In this document: positions 51,272 through 59,421 of the stretch, piece after piece
Layout of the letters: every line of letters starts with the position of its first letter
Numbering within the stretch: the stretch's first letter is position 1
Assembly: GCF_036021035.1 (NCBI RefSeq)
Contig: NZ_CP107930.1
Location: forward strand, 4,736,006 to 4,800,005
Length of the DNA stretch: 64,000 nt
Origin: Kineococcus sp. NBC_00420
GTDB lineage: Bacteria > Actinomycetota > Actinomycetes > Actinomycetales > Kineococcaceae
Reading direction: 5' to 3'
The notes under the pieces: model-generated
Seen by the model: the letters and a program-made list of their open reading frames with translations, nothing else
The model's database searches: none
Told to the model about the DNA's origin: nothing
Made by a program: the position numbers and the translations under genes

Positions 51272-52318
51272 GTGAGCGACGCCGACACCCGCCCTGAACC
51301 CGTGACCTTCGCCCTGCTCGGGTACGGCGGGGGTGGGCGCTTCTTCCACGCCCCGATCATCGCGGGCGCCCCCGGGGCCCGGCTGGGGGTCGTCGTGACC
51401 TCCGACGCCGAACGGGCGGCGCGGGCGAGGGCCGAGCACGGGGTCGAGGTCGTCGGCTCGCTCGCCGAGGCGAAGGCCCTGGGTGTGGACGCGGTCGCGA
51501 TCTCCACCCCGGCGGCGACGCACACGGACCTGACGAACCAGGCGATCGACCTGGGTCTGCCCGTGGTCTGCGACAAGCCCTTCGCCCTCGACGCCCGGAG
51601 CGCGATCGAGACGGTGCAGCGCGCGGAGGCCGCCGGGGTGCTGCTGGCGCCGTTCCAGAACCGCCGTTGGGACTCCGACTTCCTGACCCTGCAGCGGGTG
51701 CTGACCGAGGGGGAACTCGGGGACGTGGTGCGCTTGGAGTCCTCCTTCGAGCGGTGGTCCGCGGGCGACCCGCCGGCGGCCGGGGGCGGCCTGGTCCGCG
51801 ACTTCGGAGCGCACCTGGTCGACCAGGCGCTGCACCTCTTCGGGCCGGCGCGCAGCGTGAACGCGCAGGCCCGGGGCGGGAAGGGGAGCGAGGACGACTT
51901 CCGGATCCAGATCGAGCACGTCGGTGGGGTGCGCAGCGAACTGTCCGGGTCGTGGAAGCAGGCCCTGCCGGGACCGCGCTACCGCGTGACGGGCACCCGG
52001 GGCAGCTTCGTCGTCGAGTCCCCGATGGACGTCCAGGAGGAGGTCCTCCTCTCGGGCCGGACACCCTCCTCCGAAGGCGCGGCGTGGGGCGCGGAGCCCG
52101 CGAGTCGCTGGGGGTGGCTCGCCCTCGGTGGCGGCGCGGTGCGCCGGGTGCCCAGCGAGGCCGGCCGCTGGCCCGACTTCTACGCCGGGTTCGCGGCCGC
52201 GGTGCGCGGGCGGGGTCCCGTCCCCGTCGACCCGTGGGACGCGGTCGAGACCTGCACCACCGTGGACGCGGTGCACGGCAGCATCGAACACCAGGAGGTC
52301 GTCTATCTCACGGAGTGA
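51272..52318 (+). CDS. Gfo/Idh/MocA family oxidoreductase
   Basis: A 348-residue NAD(P)-dependent oxidoreductase. The nucleotide motif FALLGYGGGGRFFHAPII is near residue 12, the EKP-type catalytic segment reads VVCDKPFALDA near residue 96 (DKP for EKP), and GGGLVRDFGAHLVDQALHLF marks the C-terminal substrate domain. Family members oxidise or reduce sugars, inositols or bile-type alcohols. The substrate here is not identifiable. It stands alone, followed by a leadered MFS transporter gene. No Shine-Dalgarno sequence is seen, consistent with a leaderless transcript. Confidence 0.88.
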   Translation: MSDADTRPEPVTFALLGYGGGGRFFHAPIIAGAPGARLGVVVTSDAERAARARAEHGVEVVGSLAEAKALGVDAVAISTPAATHTDLTNQAIDLGLPVVCDKPFALDARSAIETVQRAEAAGVLLAPFQNRRWDSDFLTLQRVLTEGELGDVVRLESSFERWSAGDPPAAGGGLVRDFGAHLVDQALHLFGPARSVNAQARGGKGSEDDFRIQIEHVGGVRSELSGSWKQALPGPRYRVTGTRGSFVVESPMDVQEEVLLSGRTPSSEGAAWGAEPASRWGWLALGGGAVRRVPSEAGRWPDFYAGFAAAVRGRGPVPVDPWDAVETCTTVDAVHGSIEHQEVVYLTE

Positions 52319-52335
52319 GACGGTCGTCTCGCTCG

Positions 52336-52364
52336 TTGGATGCCTCACAGCTGGGGCGTAGGAT
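52336..52364 (+). promoter_or_regulatory. Promoter of MHS-type transporter gene
   Basis: TTGGAT (52336-52341), a 17-base spacer and TAGGAT (52359-52364). Transcription would start near 52371 and leave a leader of about 115 bases. Confidence 0.6.
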
Positions 52365-52371
52365 CTGCGTC

Positions 52372-52417
52372 ACACCCGGAGCGGCGACGGCGACCCCGGT
52401 TGGGCGACTCCGGGTGT
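52372..52417 (+). promoter_or_regulatory. Structured 5' leader of MHS transporter mRNA
   Basis: ACACCCGGAG pairs with CTCCGGGTGT (10 bp, 26-base apical region) right at the predicted transcript start. It is a candidate regulatory leader; it matches no riboswitch consensus I know. Confidence 0.45.
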
Positions 52418-52485
52418 CACCCGCCCGCCAGGACGAACCCTGGGAACGGCTCCCGCACCCACCCGTCGTCCGAAGGTTTCCACTC

Positions 52486-53790
52486 ATGGGTCCCGCCGAC
52501 CTCAGCACCACCCGGGCCGCGCCGCCGACCAACCCCACGGGGAAGGTCGCAGCCGCCAGCCTCATCGGCACCACGATCGAGTTCTACGACTTCTACGTCT
52601 ACGCGACGGCCGCCGTCCTCGTCTTCCCGCAGCTCTTCTTCCCCTCCGACAACGACACCGCCGCCGCGCTGGCGTCGCTGGCGTCCTTCGCGATCGCCTT
52701 CGTCGCGCGCCCCATCGGCTCGGTCGTGTTCGGGCACTTCGGCGACCGGATCGGCCGCAAGACGACGCTCGTCGCCGCGTTGCTCGTCATGGGCGTCTCG
52801 ACGGTGCTCATCGGCGTCCTGCCGACGCACGCGAGCGCCGGGACCCTCGCTCCCGTCCTGCTCTGCATCCTGCGTTTCGGGCAGGGTTTCGGGCTGGGGG
52901 GTGAGTGGGGCGGCGCGGCGCTGCTCGCGACGGAGAACGCCCCGGCGAACCGCCGGGCCCTCTACGGCATGTTCCCCCAGCTCGGTGCGCCGCTCGGCTT
53001 CATCATCGCGAACACGCTGTTCATCGTCCTCTCCTCGACCATGAGCGACGCGACGTTCACCGCGTGGGGCTGGCGGGTGCCGTTCCTGCTCAGCGCCGTG
53101 CTGGTGGTCCTGGGGCTCTGGATCCGGCTCAGCCTGGCCGAGACGCCGATCTTCGCCAAGGCGCTGTCGGAGAACCGCCGGGTGCGCGTCCCGGTCGCGG
53201 AGACCTTCCGCAGCAGCTGGCGCATCGTCGTCCTCGGCGCCTTCTCGGTGATGCTGACGTACACCCTCTTCTACCTCACCACGACCTGGTCGCTCAGCTA
53301 CGGGACCAAGGCGCTGGCCTACTCCCGTCACGACTTCCTGCTGATGCTGTGCGTCGCCGTGCTCTTCATGGCCGCCGCCACCCCGCTCTCCGGGATCCTC
53401 TCCGACCGGATCGGTCGTCGTCCGGTCCTGGCCACCGCGATGGTCGGCGGCGCGGTCGTGGGGCTGCTGACCGGTCCGCTGCTGGGTTCCGGCAGCACCG
53501 CACTGGTCATGGTGTGGCTGTGCGCCGGGTTGTTCTTCATGGGCCTGGTGTTCGGTCCGATCGGGGCGTACCTGCCCGAGCTCTTCCCGACCAACGTCCG
53601 CTACACCGGGGCCTCGCTGGCCTTCAACTGCGGCAGCATCCTCGGCGCCTCCCTCGCGCCGTACACCGCGGTGAAGCTGGCCGCGGCCCACGGCGTCGGT
53701 TGGGTCGGGTTCTACCTGGCCGGCACGGCCGTCGTCAGCCTCGTCGCGCTGTCGCTGTTGCGCGAGACCCGGACGTCCTCGATCAGCTGA
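52486..53790 (+). CDS. MFS transporter, metabolite:H+ symporter (MHS) type
   Basis: A 434-residue 12-helix transporter. IGTTIEFYDFYVYATAAVLV starts helix 1; the loop motif GHFGDRIGRKTT follows helix 2, and its half-repeat SDRIGRRPVL occurs after helix 8. GLGGEWGGAALL is typical of the MHS branch (shikimate, alpha-ketoglutarate, proline/betaine symporters). It would import an organic acid or osmolyte using the proton gradient. Substrate is not predictable. ATG follows GAAGG. It has its own promoter and a hairpin-bearing leader. A GC-rich hairpin lies 20 bases after the stop, before pyrD. Confidence 0.92.
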   Translation: MGPADLSTTRAAPPTNPTGKVAAASLIGTTIEFYDFYVYATAAVLVFPQLFFPSDNDTAAALASLASFAIAFVARPIGSVVFGHFGDRIGRKTTLVAALLVMGVSTVLIGVLPTHASAGTLAPVLLCILRFGQGFGLGGEWGGAALLATENAPANRRALYGMFPQLGAPLGFIIANTLFIVLSSTMSDATFTAWGWRVPFLLSAVLVVLGLWIRLSLAETPIFAKALSENRRVRVPVAETFRSSWRIVVLGAFSVMLTYTLFYLTTTWSLSYGTKALAYSRHDFLLMLCVAVLFMAAATPLSGILSDRIGRRPVLATAMVGGAVVGLLTGPLLGSGSTALVMVWLCAGLFFMGLVFGPIGAYLPELFPTNVRYTGASLAFNCGSILGASLAPYTAVKLAAAHGVGWVGFYLAGTAVVSLVALSLLRETRTSSIS

Positions 53791-53799
53791 TCCACCGTC

Positions 53800-53805
53800 T
53801 ATCGT
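53800..53805 (+). promoter_or_regulatory. -10 element upstream of pyrD
   Basis: TATCGT. A transcript would start near 53812, inside the following hairpin and about 65 bases before the pyrD start. Confidence 0.4.
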
Positions 53806-53809
53806 GAGG

Positions 53810-53840
53810 CACCACGGCCGCGGGGACGGCGGCCGTGGTG
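53810..53840 (+). terminator. Hairpin between MHS transporter and pyrD
   Basis: CACCACGGCCGC pairs exactly with GCGGCCGTGGTG around a 7-base loop. It can terminate the transporter transcript. Because it sits at the predicted pyrD transcript start, it could also regulate pyrD. Confidence 0.65.
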
Positions 53841-53876
53841 CTCGAACGCAGCGTGACGACCGGGGGAGTGCAGGAC

Positions 53877-54977
53877 GTGGTGGCTGGATCGGGACGCGCC
53901 TACAAGACGGTGTACCGACACCTGCTGACGCGCATCGACGCCGAGGACGCCCACCGCTGGGCCTTCGCCGGGATGCGGGTCGCGAGCCGCGTTCCCGTTG
54001 CCTCGCAGGTGCTGCGCCGTGTCTTCGTCGAACCGGATCCCCGGTTGCGCACGACGGTCTTCGGCCTCGACTTCCCGACCCCGCTGGGGTTGGCCGCCGG
54101 GTTCGACAAGAACGCCACGGGGATCGCGGCGCTCGGCAACTTCGGGTTCTCCTGCGTCGAGATCGGGACCGTGACGGCCCTGCCGCAGCCGGGGAACCCC
54201 AGACCCCGTCTGCACCGGCTCGTCGCCGACCGGGCCGTCGTGAACCGGATGGGTTTCAACAACGCCGGCGCCGAGGTCGTGGCGCGGCGGTTGCGCCAGG
54301 TGCGGGCCGTCCCGCCCGTGCACCCCGTCGTGATCGGGGTGAACATCGGCAAGAGCAAGGTCGTGGCCGAGGCCGACGCCGCCTCCGACTACGCGGTCTC
54401 GGCGCGGCTCCTCGCCCCCTACGCCGACTACCTCGTCGTCAACGTCTCCTCCCCGAACACGCCGGGACTGCGTGACCTCCAGGCCGTCGAGAAGCTCCGG
54501 CCGGTGCTGCGCTCCGTGCGCGAGGCCGCCGACGCCGCCGCCCACCGCCACGTCCCGCTCCTGGTGAAGATCGCCCCCGACCTCTCCGACACCGACGTCG
54601 ACGCCGTCGCCGACCTCGCCCTGGAGGAGGAGCTCGACGGGATCGTCGCCACGAACACCACGATCTCGCGCGAGGGACTGCGTTCCGGCGCAACGCTCGT
54701 CGTCGCCGCCGGTGGGGGCGGTCTCTCCGGTGCCCCGCTGAAGGAGCGTTCGGTCGAGGTGCTGCGCCGGCTCGCTGCGCGCACCCACGGACGCCTCGTG
54801 CTGATCAGCGTGGGGGGGATCGAGACGGCCGCGGACGTCCAGGAACGCCTCGACGCCGGCGCCTCGCTCGTGCAGGCCTACACCGCGTTCGTCTACGAGG
54901 GCCCGGGCTGGGCCCGACGCGTCCTGGGCGAACTGGCTGCCAGCCGCACCCGTCGTGAGGGCGACAAGCGGTTCTGA
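53877..54977 (+). CDS. pyrD: Dihydroorotate dehydrogenase (quinone)
   Basis: A 366-residue class 2 PyrD that oxidises dihydroorotate to orotate with FMN and passes electrons to membrane quinone, in pyrimidine synthesis. Evident are the N-terminal amphipathic region typical of membrane association, GLDFPTPLGLAAGFDKNATG, NRMGFNNAGAEVVARRL, VNVSSPNTPGLRDLQ with the catalytic Ser, KIAPDLSDTDVD, NTTISREGL and VGGIETAADVQERLDAGASL. The GTG at 53877 (VVAGSGRAYKTVYRHLL) has GGGGGAG in front; a GTG at 53835 is possible but lies inside the leader hairpin. Confidence 0.95.
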   Translation: MVAGSGRAYKTVYRHLLTRIDAEDAHRWAFAGMRVASRVPVASQVLRRVFVEPDPRLRTTVFGLDFPTPLGLAAGFDKNATGIAALGNFGFSCVEIGTVTALPQPGNPRPRLHRLVADRAVVNRMGFNNAGAEVVARRLRQVRAVPPVHPVVIGVNIGKSKVVAEADAASDYAVSARLLAPYADYLVVNVSSPNTPGLRDLQAVEKLRPVLRSVREAADAAAHRHVPLLVKIAPDLSDTDVDAVADLALEEELDGIVATNTTISREGLRSGATLVVAAGGGGLSGAPLKERSVEVLRRLAARTHGRLVLISVGGIETAADVQERLDAGASLVQAYTAFVYEGPGWARRVLGELAASRTRREGDKRF

Positions 54978-55014
54978 GTTGTGCCACCCGCGGACGCGGG
55001 TGATGGTCGGACCC

Positions 55015-56535
55015 GTGACCGACCTGGCCCGACGCCCCTCCGCTTCCTCCGACGGGCCCTCCTCCTCCGACCCGGCACCCGATCCGAACCGCTGGCGTGC
55101 CCTCGGGGTCTGCCTCGCCGTCGGGTTCATGACCCTCCTCGACGTCTCCATCGTGAACGTCGCGCTGCCCTCGATCGAGACGTCCCTGGGGGCGGGGTCC
55201 AGCCAGATCCAGTGGATCGTCGCCGGCTACGCCCTCGCCTTCGGCCTGGTCCTCGTCCCCGCCGGGCGCGTCGGCGACCTCTACTCCCGGCGGCTGCTCT
55301 TCGTCGTGGGCCTCGCCGGTTTCGTCCTCACCAGCGCGGGGGCCGGGCTCGTCCAGTCCGCGACGGCGCTCTCGATCGTCCGCCTCGCCCAGGGGGTGAC
55401 GGCCGGGCTGGTCAACCCCCAGGTCCTCGCCCTCATCCAGGAGCTGTTCTCCGGCGCCGAACGGGGCAAGGCCTTCGGGCTGTTCGGAACCACCATCGGG
55501 CTCTCCACCGCCATCGGGCCGCTGCTCGGCGGCGGGATCCTCGCGGTGTTCGGCGAGGATCAGGGCTGGCGGGGGGTCTTCCTGGTGAACGTCCCCATCG
55601 GGATCGTGCTGCTGCCGCTGGCGTGGAAGTGGCTGCCCGGCCGCGACCGGTCGAGGGCCCGCTCCAAGCTCCACCTCGACGTCCCGGGGTTGCTGCTGCT
55701 GGCCGCGGCCACGGTGTTCGGCATGCTGCCCTTCGTCCTCACCACCGGCCAGGGGGACTCACCCGCCCGCTGGTGGTTCCTGCTGCCGGGTGCGGTGCTG
55801 CTCGCCGCGTTCGTCGGCTGGGAACGCTGGGAGGGCAAGCGCGGTCGCGACCCGGTCGTGGCCGGTGAGCTGGTGCGCACGGCGTCCTTCACCGGCGGCG
55901 CCCTCGTCGGGATCGCCTACTTCGCCGGGTTCACCGGGATCTTCCTCGTCGTCACGCTCTACCTGCAGACCGGGCTGGGGTTCTCGCCCCTGCAGGCCGG
56001 GCTGGTGCAGACGCCCTTCGCGGTGATGTCCGCGATCTTCGCCCAGGTCGGGGGGCGCCAGGTGAACCGGCGCGGTCGGCCGGTCGTCGTCGTCGGGCTG
56101 GTCGTCGTGGCCGTGGGGCTGGCCGGGGCCGACGTGGTGTCCGCCGCCCTCCAGGGCACCGCCGGCGCGCTCGCCCTGTCGGCGTGCCTCGCGGTCGCGG
56201 GGGCCGGCAGCGGGCTCGTGATCTCCCCAAACCAGACGCTGACGTTGGCCGAGGTGCCGCGCAGCGTCGCCGGGGTCGCGGGCGGGGTCCTGCAGACGGG
56301 ACAGCGCGTGGGCTCGGCCGTCGGTGTCGCAGCCACCACCGCGATCTTCTTCTCCACCGTCGCCGCGGGTCCGCGCTCGCAGGAGGTCTTCGGCGAGGCG
56401 CTCTCCGACGGGCTGCGCGTCTCGCTGGGACTCGTCGTGCTCGCGCTGGTGCTGGCGATCGTCGACCTGCGCCGCCGCGCCGCGCACCAGCACGGCGCGC
56501 ACGACGCCAGCGCGGCCCGGCACCGGGTCGAGTAG
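55015..56535 (+). CDS. MFS transporter, DHA2 (14-TM drug/proton antiporter) family
   Basis: About 506 residues with 14 hydrophobic segments. After a Ser/Pro-rich N-terminus come FMTLLDVSIVNVALPSIETS (helix 1 motif of DHA2 exporters), WIVAGYALAFGLVLVPAGRV, GDLYSRRLLF, IGLSTAIGPLLGGGIL and QTPFAVMSAIFAQVGGR. It likely exports a drug-like or metabolic compound by proton antiport; specificity is unknown and no TetR regulator adjoins. The chosen GTG (VTDLARRPSAS) lies 7 bases after GATGGT; an ATG four codons upstream is an alternative. It starts 37 bases after pyrD. Confidence 0.9.
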   Translation: MTDLARRPSASSDGPSSSDPAPDPNRWRALGVCLAVGFMTLLDVSIVNVALPSIETSLGAGSSQIQWIVAGYALAFGLVLVPAGRVGDLYSRRLLFVVGLAGFVLTSAGAGLVQSATALSIVRLAQGVTAGLVNPQVLALIQELFSGAERGKAFGLFGTTIGLSTAIGPLLGGGILAVFGEDQGWRGVFLVNVPIGIVLLPLAWKWLPGRDRSRARSKLHLDVPGLLLLAAATVFGMLPFVLTTGQGDSPARWWFLLPGAVLLAAFVGWERWEGKRGRDPVVAGELVRTASFTGGALVGIAYFAGFTGIFLVVTLYLQTGLGFSPLQAGLVQTPFAVMSAIFAQVGGRQVNRRGRPVVVVGLVVVAVGLAGADVVSAALQGTAGALALSACLAVAGAGSGLVISPNQTLTLAEVPRSVAGVAGGVLQTGQRVGSAVGVAATTAIFFSTVAAGPRSQEVFGEALSDGLRVSLGLVVLALVLAIVDLRRRAAHQHGAHDASAARHRVE

Positions 56536-56538
56536 GTT
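56533..56538 (+). promoter_or_regulatory. -10 element for leaderless small ORF
   Basis: TAGGTT, 7 bases, then GTG. The hexamer overlaps the stop codon of the DHA2 gene. Confidence 0.5.
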
Positions 56539-56545
56539 CGCGAGG

Positions 56546-56755
56546 GTGAGACCGACGCAGTGGACCTGGAAGTACGAGGACGTCGAGGGTCGTGCCCTCG
56601 ACGGTGACGAGACGGTGTTCCCGACGCAGTCCGACGCCGAGGTGTGGATCGGTGAGTCGTGGCGTGAGCTGCGCGCCCGCGGCGTCGAGAACGCCCACCT
56701 GTGGGCGGACGGCGCCGAGGTCTACGGCCCGCTCTCGCTGCGCCCCGTCGACTGA
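56546..56755 (+). CDS. Conserved-looking 69-residue actinobacterial protein
   Basis: A small, acidic, Trp-rich soluble protein (QWTWKYEDVEGRAL, TQSDAEVWIGESWRELRARG, LWADGAEVYGPLSL). It resembles short hypothetical proteins of about 70 residues I associate with actinobacteria; function unknown. The GTG lies 7 bases after TAGGTT, 10 bases after the DHA2 stop. It is followed at once by a strong hairpin, so it is an independent single-gene unit. No domain can be named. Confidence 0.75.
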   Translation: MRPTQWTWKYEDVEGRALDGDETVFPTQSDAEVWIGESWRELRARGVENAHLWADGAEVYGPLSLRPVD

Positions 56756-56758
56756 CGA

Positions 56759-56795
56759 ACCGTGATCTTGCTGGAAGACCCAGCAAGATCACGGT
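56759..56795. terminator. Bidirectional palindrome/terminator
   Basis: ACCGTGATCTTGCTGG and its exact complement (16 bp) around AAGAC, between convergent genes. It is less G+C-rich than any other hairpin here, and its core resembles intergenic palindromes of repeat families. Confidence 0.75.
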
Positions 56796-56801
56796 CGGGG
56801 A

Positions 56802-57812
56802 TCAGGACGGGCGGGACGTGGGGGCGGTCGCGGCGGTGCGGGCGGGGTCGCGCTCGACGACCTCGCCGAGGGCGGCGTCGATCTTCTGGAGCAGCTCCGC
56901 CGGGATCGTCACGCCGGAGGCCTTGACGTTCTCGTGCACCTGCTCGGGACGCGAGGCGCCGATGATCGCGGCCGCGACGTTGTCGTTCTGCAGCACCCAC
57001 GCGACGGCCAGCTGCGCCATCGAGAGCTGCAGCTCGCTCGCCACCGACTTCAGCTCCTGGACCCGCGACAGCACGTCGTCGCGCATCCAGCGGCTGATCA
57101 TCTGCTTGCCACCCTTCTCGTCGGTGGCCCGGCTGCCCTCGGGCGGCGCGCCACCAGGGGTGTACTTGCCGGTCAGCACGCCCTGGGCGATGGGGGAGAA
57201 GACGACCTGGGAGATGCCCAGCTCGCGCGAGGTCGGGACGACCTCCTCCTCGATCACGCGGTAGAGCGCGGAGTACTGCGGCTGGTTGGAGATGAGCTGG
57301 AAACCCAGGTCCTTCGCCAGCGCGTGGCCCTGGCGGAGCTGGTCGGCGGTCCACTCGCTCACGCCGATGTAGAGCGCCTTGCCGGCGCGGACGACGTCGG
57401 CGAAGGCCTGCATCGTCTCCTCGACCGGGGTCGAGACGTCCCAGCGGTGAGCCTGGTAGACGTCGACGTGGTCGGTGCCGAGCCGCTTGAGCGACCCGTC
57501 GATGGACTCGTGGATGTGCTTGCGGGACAAGCCCGAATCGTTGTGGCCCTTGGGGCCGGTCGGGAAGAAGACCTTCGTCAGGATCTCCAGGCTCTCCCGG
57601 CGCTGGCCCTTGAGCGCGATGCCCAGGACCGTCTCGGCGGCCGTGTTCGCGTAGACGTCAGCCGTGTCGAACGTCGAGATGCCCGCGTCGAGCGCGGCGT
57701 GGACGCACGCGATCGCCGCGTCGTTCTCGACCTGGGAGCCGTGGGTGAGCCAGTTGCCAAAGGTGATCTCTGAGATCTTCAGTCCGCTGCGACCGAGGTG
57801 TCGGAACTCCAT
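56802..57812 (-). CDS. Aldo/keto reductase, potassium-channel-beta (KCNAB)-like
   Basis: A 336-residue NADPH-dependent aldo/keto reductase. Catalytic tetrad: Asp and Tyr in STFDTADVYANTAAE, Lys in ILTKVFFPTG, His in VYQAHRWDVST. FSPIAQGVLTGKYTPGG and IIGASRPEQVHENVKASG form the cofactor site. Its closest type is the Shaker beta/YghZ-like branch, which reduces aldehydes and ketones, but there is no potassium-channel gene here. ATG lies 7 bases after TAGGTT and lacks a Shine-Dalgarno sequence. It ends at the bidirectional palindrome and is transcribed alone. Confidence 0.93.
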   Translation of the reverse strand: MEFRHLGRSGLKISEITFGNWLTHGSQVENDAAIACVHAALDAGISTFDTADVYANTAAETVLGIALKGQRRESLEILTKVFFPTGPKGHNDSGLSRKHIHESIDGSLKRLGTDHVDVYQAHRWDVSTPVEETMQAFADVVRAGKALYIGVSEWTADQLRQGHALAKDLGFQLISNQPQYSALYRVIEEEVVPTSRELGISQVVFSPIAQGVLTGKYTPGGAPPEGSRATDEKGGKQMISRWMRDDVLSRVQELKSVASELQLSMAQLAVAWVLQNDNVAAAIIGASRPEQVHENVKASGVTIPAELLQKIDAALGEVVERDPARTAATAPTSRPS

Positions 57813-57819
57813 GGTCGCG

Positions 57820-57825
57820 AACCTA
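57820..57825 (-). promoter_or_regulatory. -10 element for leaderless aldo/keto reductase
   Basis: TAGGTT, 7 bases, then ATG; the same hexamer and spacing as the gene at 56546. Confidence 0.55.
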
Positions 57826-57837
57826 ACCTGTGGGCGC

Positions 57838-58734
57838 TCAGACGGCGAGGGCCTCGGGGGCGAGTCGGTCCACCGTGGAGCTGCGGGCGGCCAGCAGCAC
57901 GCGCGTCGCACCGGACGCGGTGAGCGCGGCACCGAGGAGGTGCAGGACCACCGCGACCCCCGGGAGGCCGTCGAGGCTCTGGTAGATCCCGAGGCCGGCC
58001 TGGAGGACGAAGAGGACCAGCAGGATCGTCGCGCGACGGTGGACCAGGTCGTCCCCGGCACGCTTCGCCACGACGACCACGACGGCCGCGAGCACCAGCG
58101 CGAGGACGGCCGAGATCCCGTGCACGACCGTGACGGCCGTCCAGCTCGCCGGGATGCGGTGGATCTCGGCGCTGTCACCGGGGTGCGGCCCGGACCCGGT
58201 GACGATCGTGCCCAGCACCACGACGACACCGGTCACCACGACCAGCCCACGGGCCAGCCGGCGGGTCGTCTCGGCCGGTGCGGGGACCACCGCGCGGTGG
58301 GCGATGTCGTAGCTGACCGTCGCGGAGACCAGCAGGGCGATGGCGGCGACGAAGTGGGCGGCCACGATGTAGGGGTTCAGCCCGGTGAGGACGGTGATCC
58401 CCCCGACGACGGCGTTGAGGACGACCCCGAGGAACTGCCCCCAGCCGGACCAGAGCAGCGCGCGGTGACGCGGCCGCTGCAGCAGGCAGGCGATGATCAC
58501 GGCCCCGACGGCGATGCAGATGACCGTCGTGAGGAGCCGGTTGCCGAACTCGATCGCGCCGTGGATGCCCGTCGAGGCGGCGGCGGAGGTGAAGGAGTCG
58601 GCGGTGCAGCGCGGCCAGGTCGGGCAGCCGAGCCCGGAGCCGGAGACCCGGACGATCCCGCCGGTCACGATGATGAGGATGGCGACGGCCAGGGCCGCCG
58701 CGGTCGTCCAGCGGACGGCGCGGGAGTGGGTCAC
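57838..58734 (-). CDS. ctaA: Heme A synthase (COX15/CtaA family)
   Basis: A 298-residue membrane protein with about eight helices that oxidises the C8 methyl of heme O to give heme A for cytochrome oxidase. ILIIVTGGIVRVSGSGLGCP and GIHGAIEFGNRLLTTVI (first heme His) are CtaA signatures; GSGPHPGD, TAVTVVHGISAVLALVL (second-half His) and VLHLLGAALTASG match the second half. The extracellular CxxxxxxC loop reads CPTWPRC. GTG follows CGGAGC. It is 13 bases downstream of the DUF3043 gene and fits with ctaC and ctaD 4 kb further on. Confidence 0.93.
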   Translation of the reverse strand: MTHSRAVRWTTAAALAVAILIIVTGGIVRVSGSGLGCPTWPRCTADSFTSAAASTGIHGAIEFGNRLLTTVICIAVGAVIIACLLQRPRHRALLWSGWGQFLGVVLNAVVGGITVLTGLNPYIVAAHFVAAIALLVSATVSYDIAHRAVVPAPAETTRRLARGLVVVTGVVVVLGTIVTGSGPHPGDSAEIHRIPASWTAVTVVHGISAVLALVLAAVVVVVAKRAGDDLVHRRATILLVLFVLQAGLGIYQSLDGLPGVAVVLHLLGAALTASGATRVLLAARSSTVDRLAPEALAV

Positions 58735-58747
58735 GGTGCGGCTCCGG

Positions 58748-59347
58748 TCAGCGGGGGAGGGCGCCGCGGTCCACCATCGGCACCGGTCGGCGCATCCGGC
58801 GGATCTGCAGCGCACGGGTGACGCCGTAGGAGACGAGACCGCGCTCGGGCTCGGGGAACCGGGCCTTCACCGCACGGGACACCTTGCGGCCCAGCAGGAT
58901 GCTGTCGATGATCACGACGGCCAGCATCAGGTAGATGAGCAGCGTGGTGCCGAGCAGGAGCTGCGCGGAACCCAGCGGCTGGGCGATCATCGAGAGGATC
59001 AGCGAGGCACCGGCGATGATGAGGAAGTACTCACCGACGTTGCGACGGGCGTCGACGACGTCGCGGACGAAGCGCTTCTGGGCTCCGCGGTCGCGCACCG
59101 GCAGGTAGCGCTCGTCGCCCGTGAGCAACGCGGTCTGCATCTTGGCGCGCTGTTCGCGCTGGGCCTCGCGGCTCAGCTTCTGCGCGGCCTTGCGGTCGGT
59201 GGGGACCAGGGGGCGGGCGTTGCGGGCGCGGGCCTCGCTGCGCTTCGGCGTGGGGCGGCCCTTGCCGCCCTCCTTGGTCAGCTCGACGAGCGACCCCTCG
59301 ACGACCTGGGTCGAGGCGGCTGGCTTCTCCTTCGAGCGTCCGAACAC
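58748..59347 (-). CDS. DUF3043 family membrane protein
   Basis: A 199-residue protein of the actinobacterial DUF3043 family. A Lys/Arg-rich cytoplasmic N-terminus (GGKGRPTPKRSEARARNARP) precedes YLPVRDRGAQKRFVRDVVDA, then two membrane helices (FLIIAGASLILSMIAQPLG and LLLGTTLLIYLMLAVVIID) and a basic C-terminus. Function unknown. The GTG lies 7 bases after TACCCT, so the DUF3043-ctaA operon starts as a leaderless transcript. Its position near erpA and cobT agrees with the arrangement I recall in mycobacteria. Confidence 0.9.
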   Translation of the reverse strand: MFGRSKEKPAASTQVVEGSLVELTKEGGKGRPTPKRSEARARNARPLVPTDRKAAQKLSREAQREQRAKMQTALLTGDERYLPVRDRGAQKRFVRDVVDARRNVGEYFLIIAGASLILSMIAQPLGSAQLLLGTTLLIYLMLAVVIIDSILLGRKVSRAVKARFPEPERGLVSYGVTRALQIRRMRRPVPMVDRGALPR

Positions 59348-59354
59348 GAGACCG

Positions 59355-59414
59355 AGGGTACGTCACCGCGCACCACCTCCACCTCCTCCTGCGGCGGTGG
59401 GGCCTGTGTAGCGT
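59355..59414. promoter_or_regulatory. Divergent -10 elements for DUF3043 and M20 peptidase
   Basis: TACCCT (59355-59360, minus) is 7 bases from the DUF3043 GTG. TAGCGT (59409-59414, plus) is 7 bases from the M20 GTG. The start codons are 74 bp apart. Confidence 0.5.
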
Positions 59415-59421
59415 CGCGGTC

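Noticed and set aside
52420-52485. ACGA/ACGG-containing short hairpins resembling a guanidine-II riboswitch in the MHS transporter leader
   Set aside because: The loops are not closed by the required G-C/C-G pairs, and an MHS transporter is not a known partner of that riboswitch.
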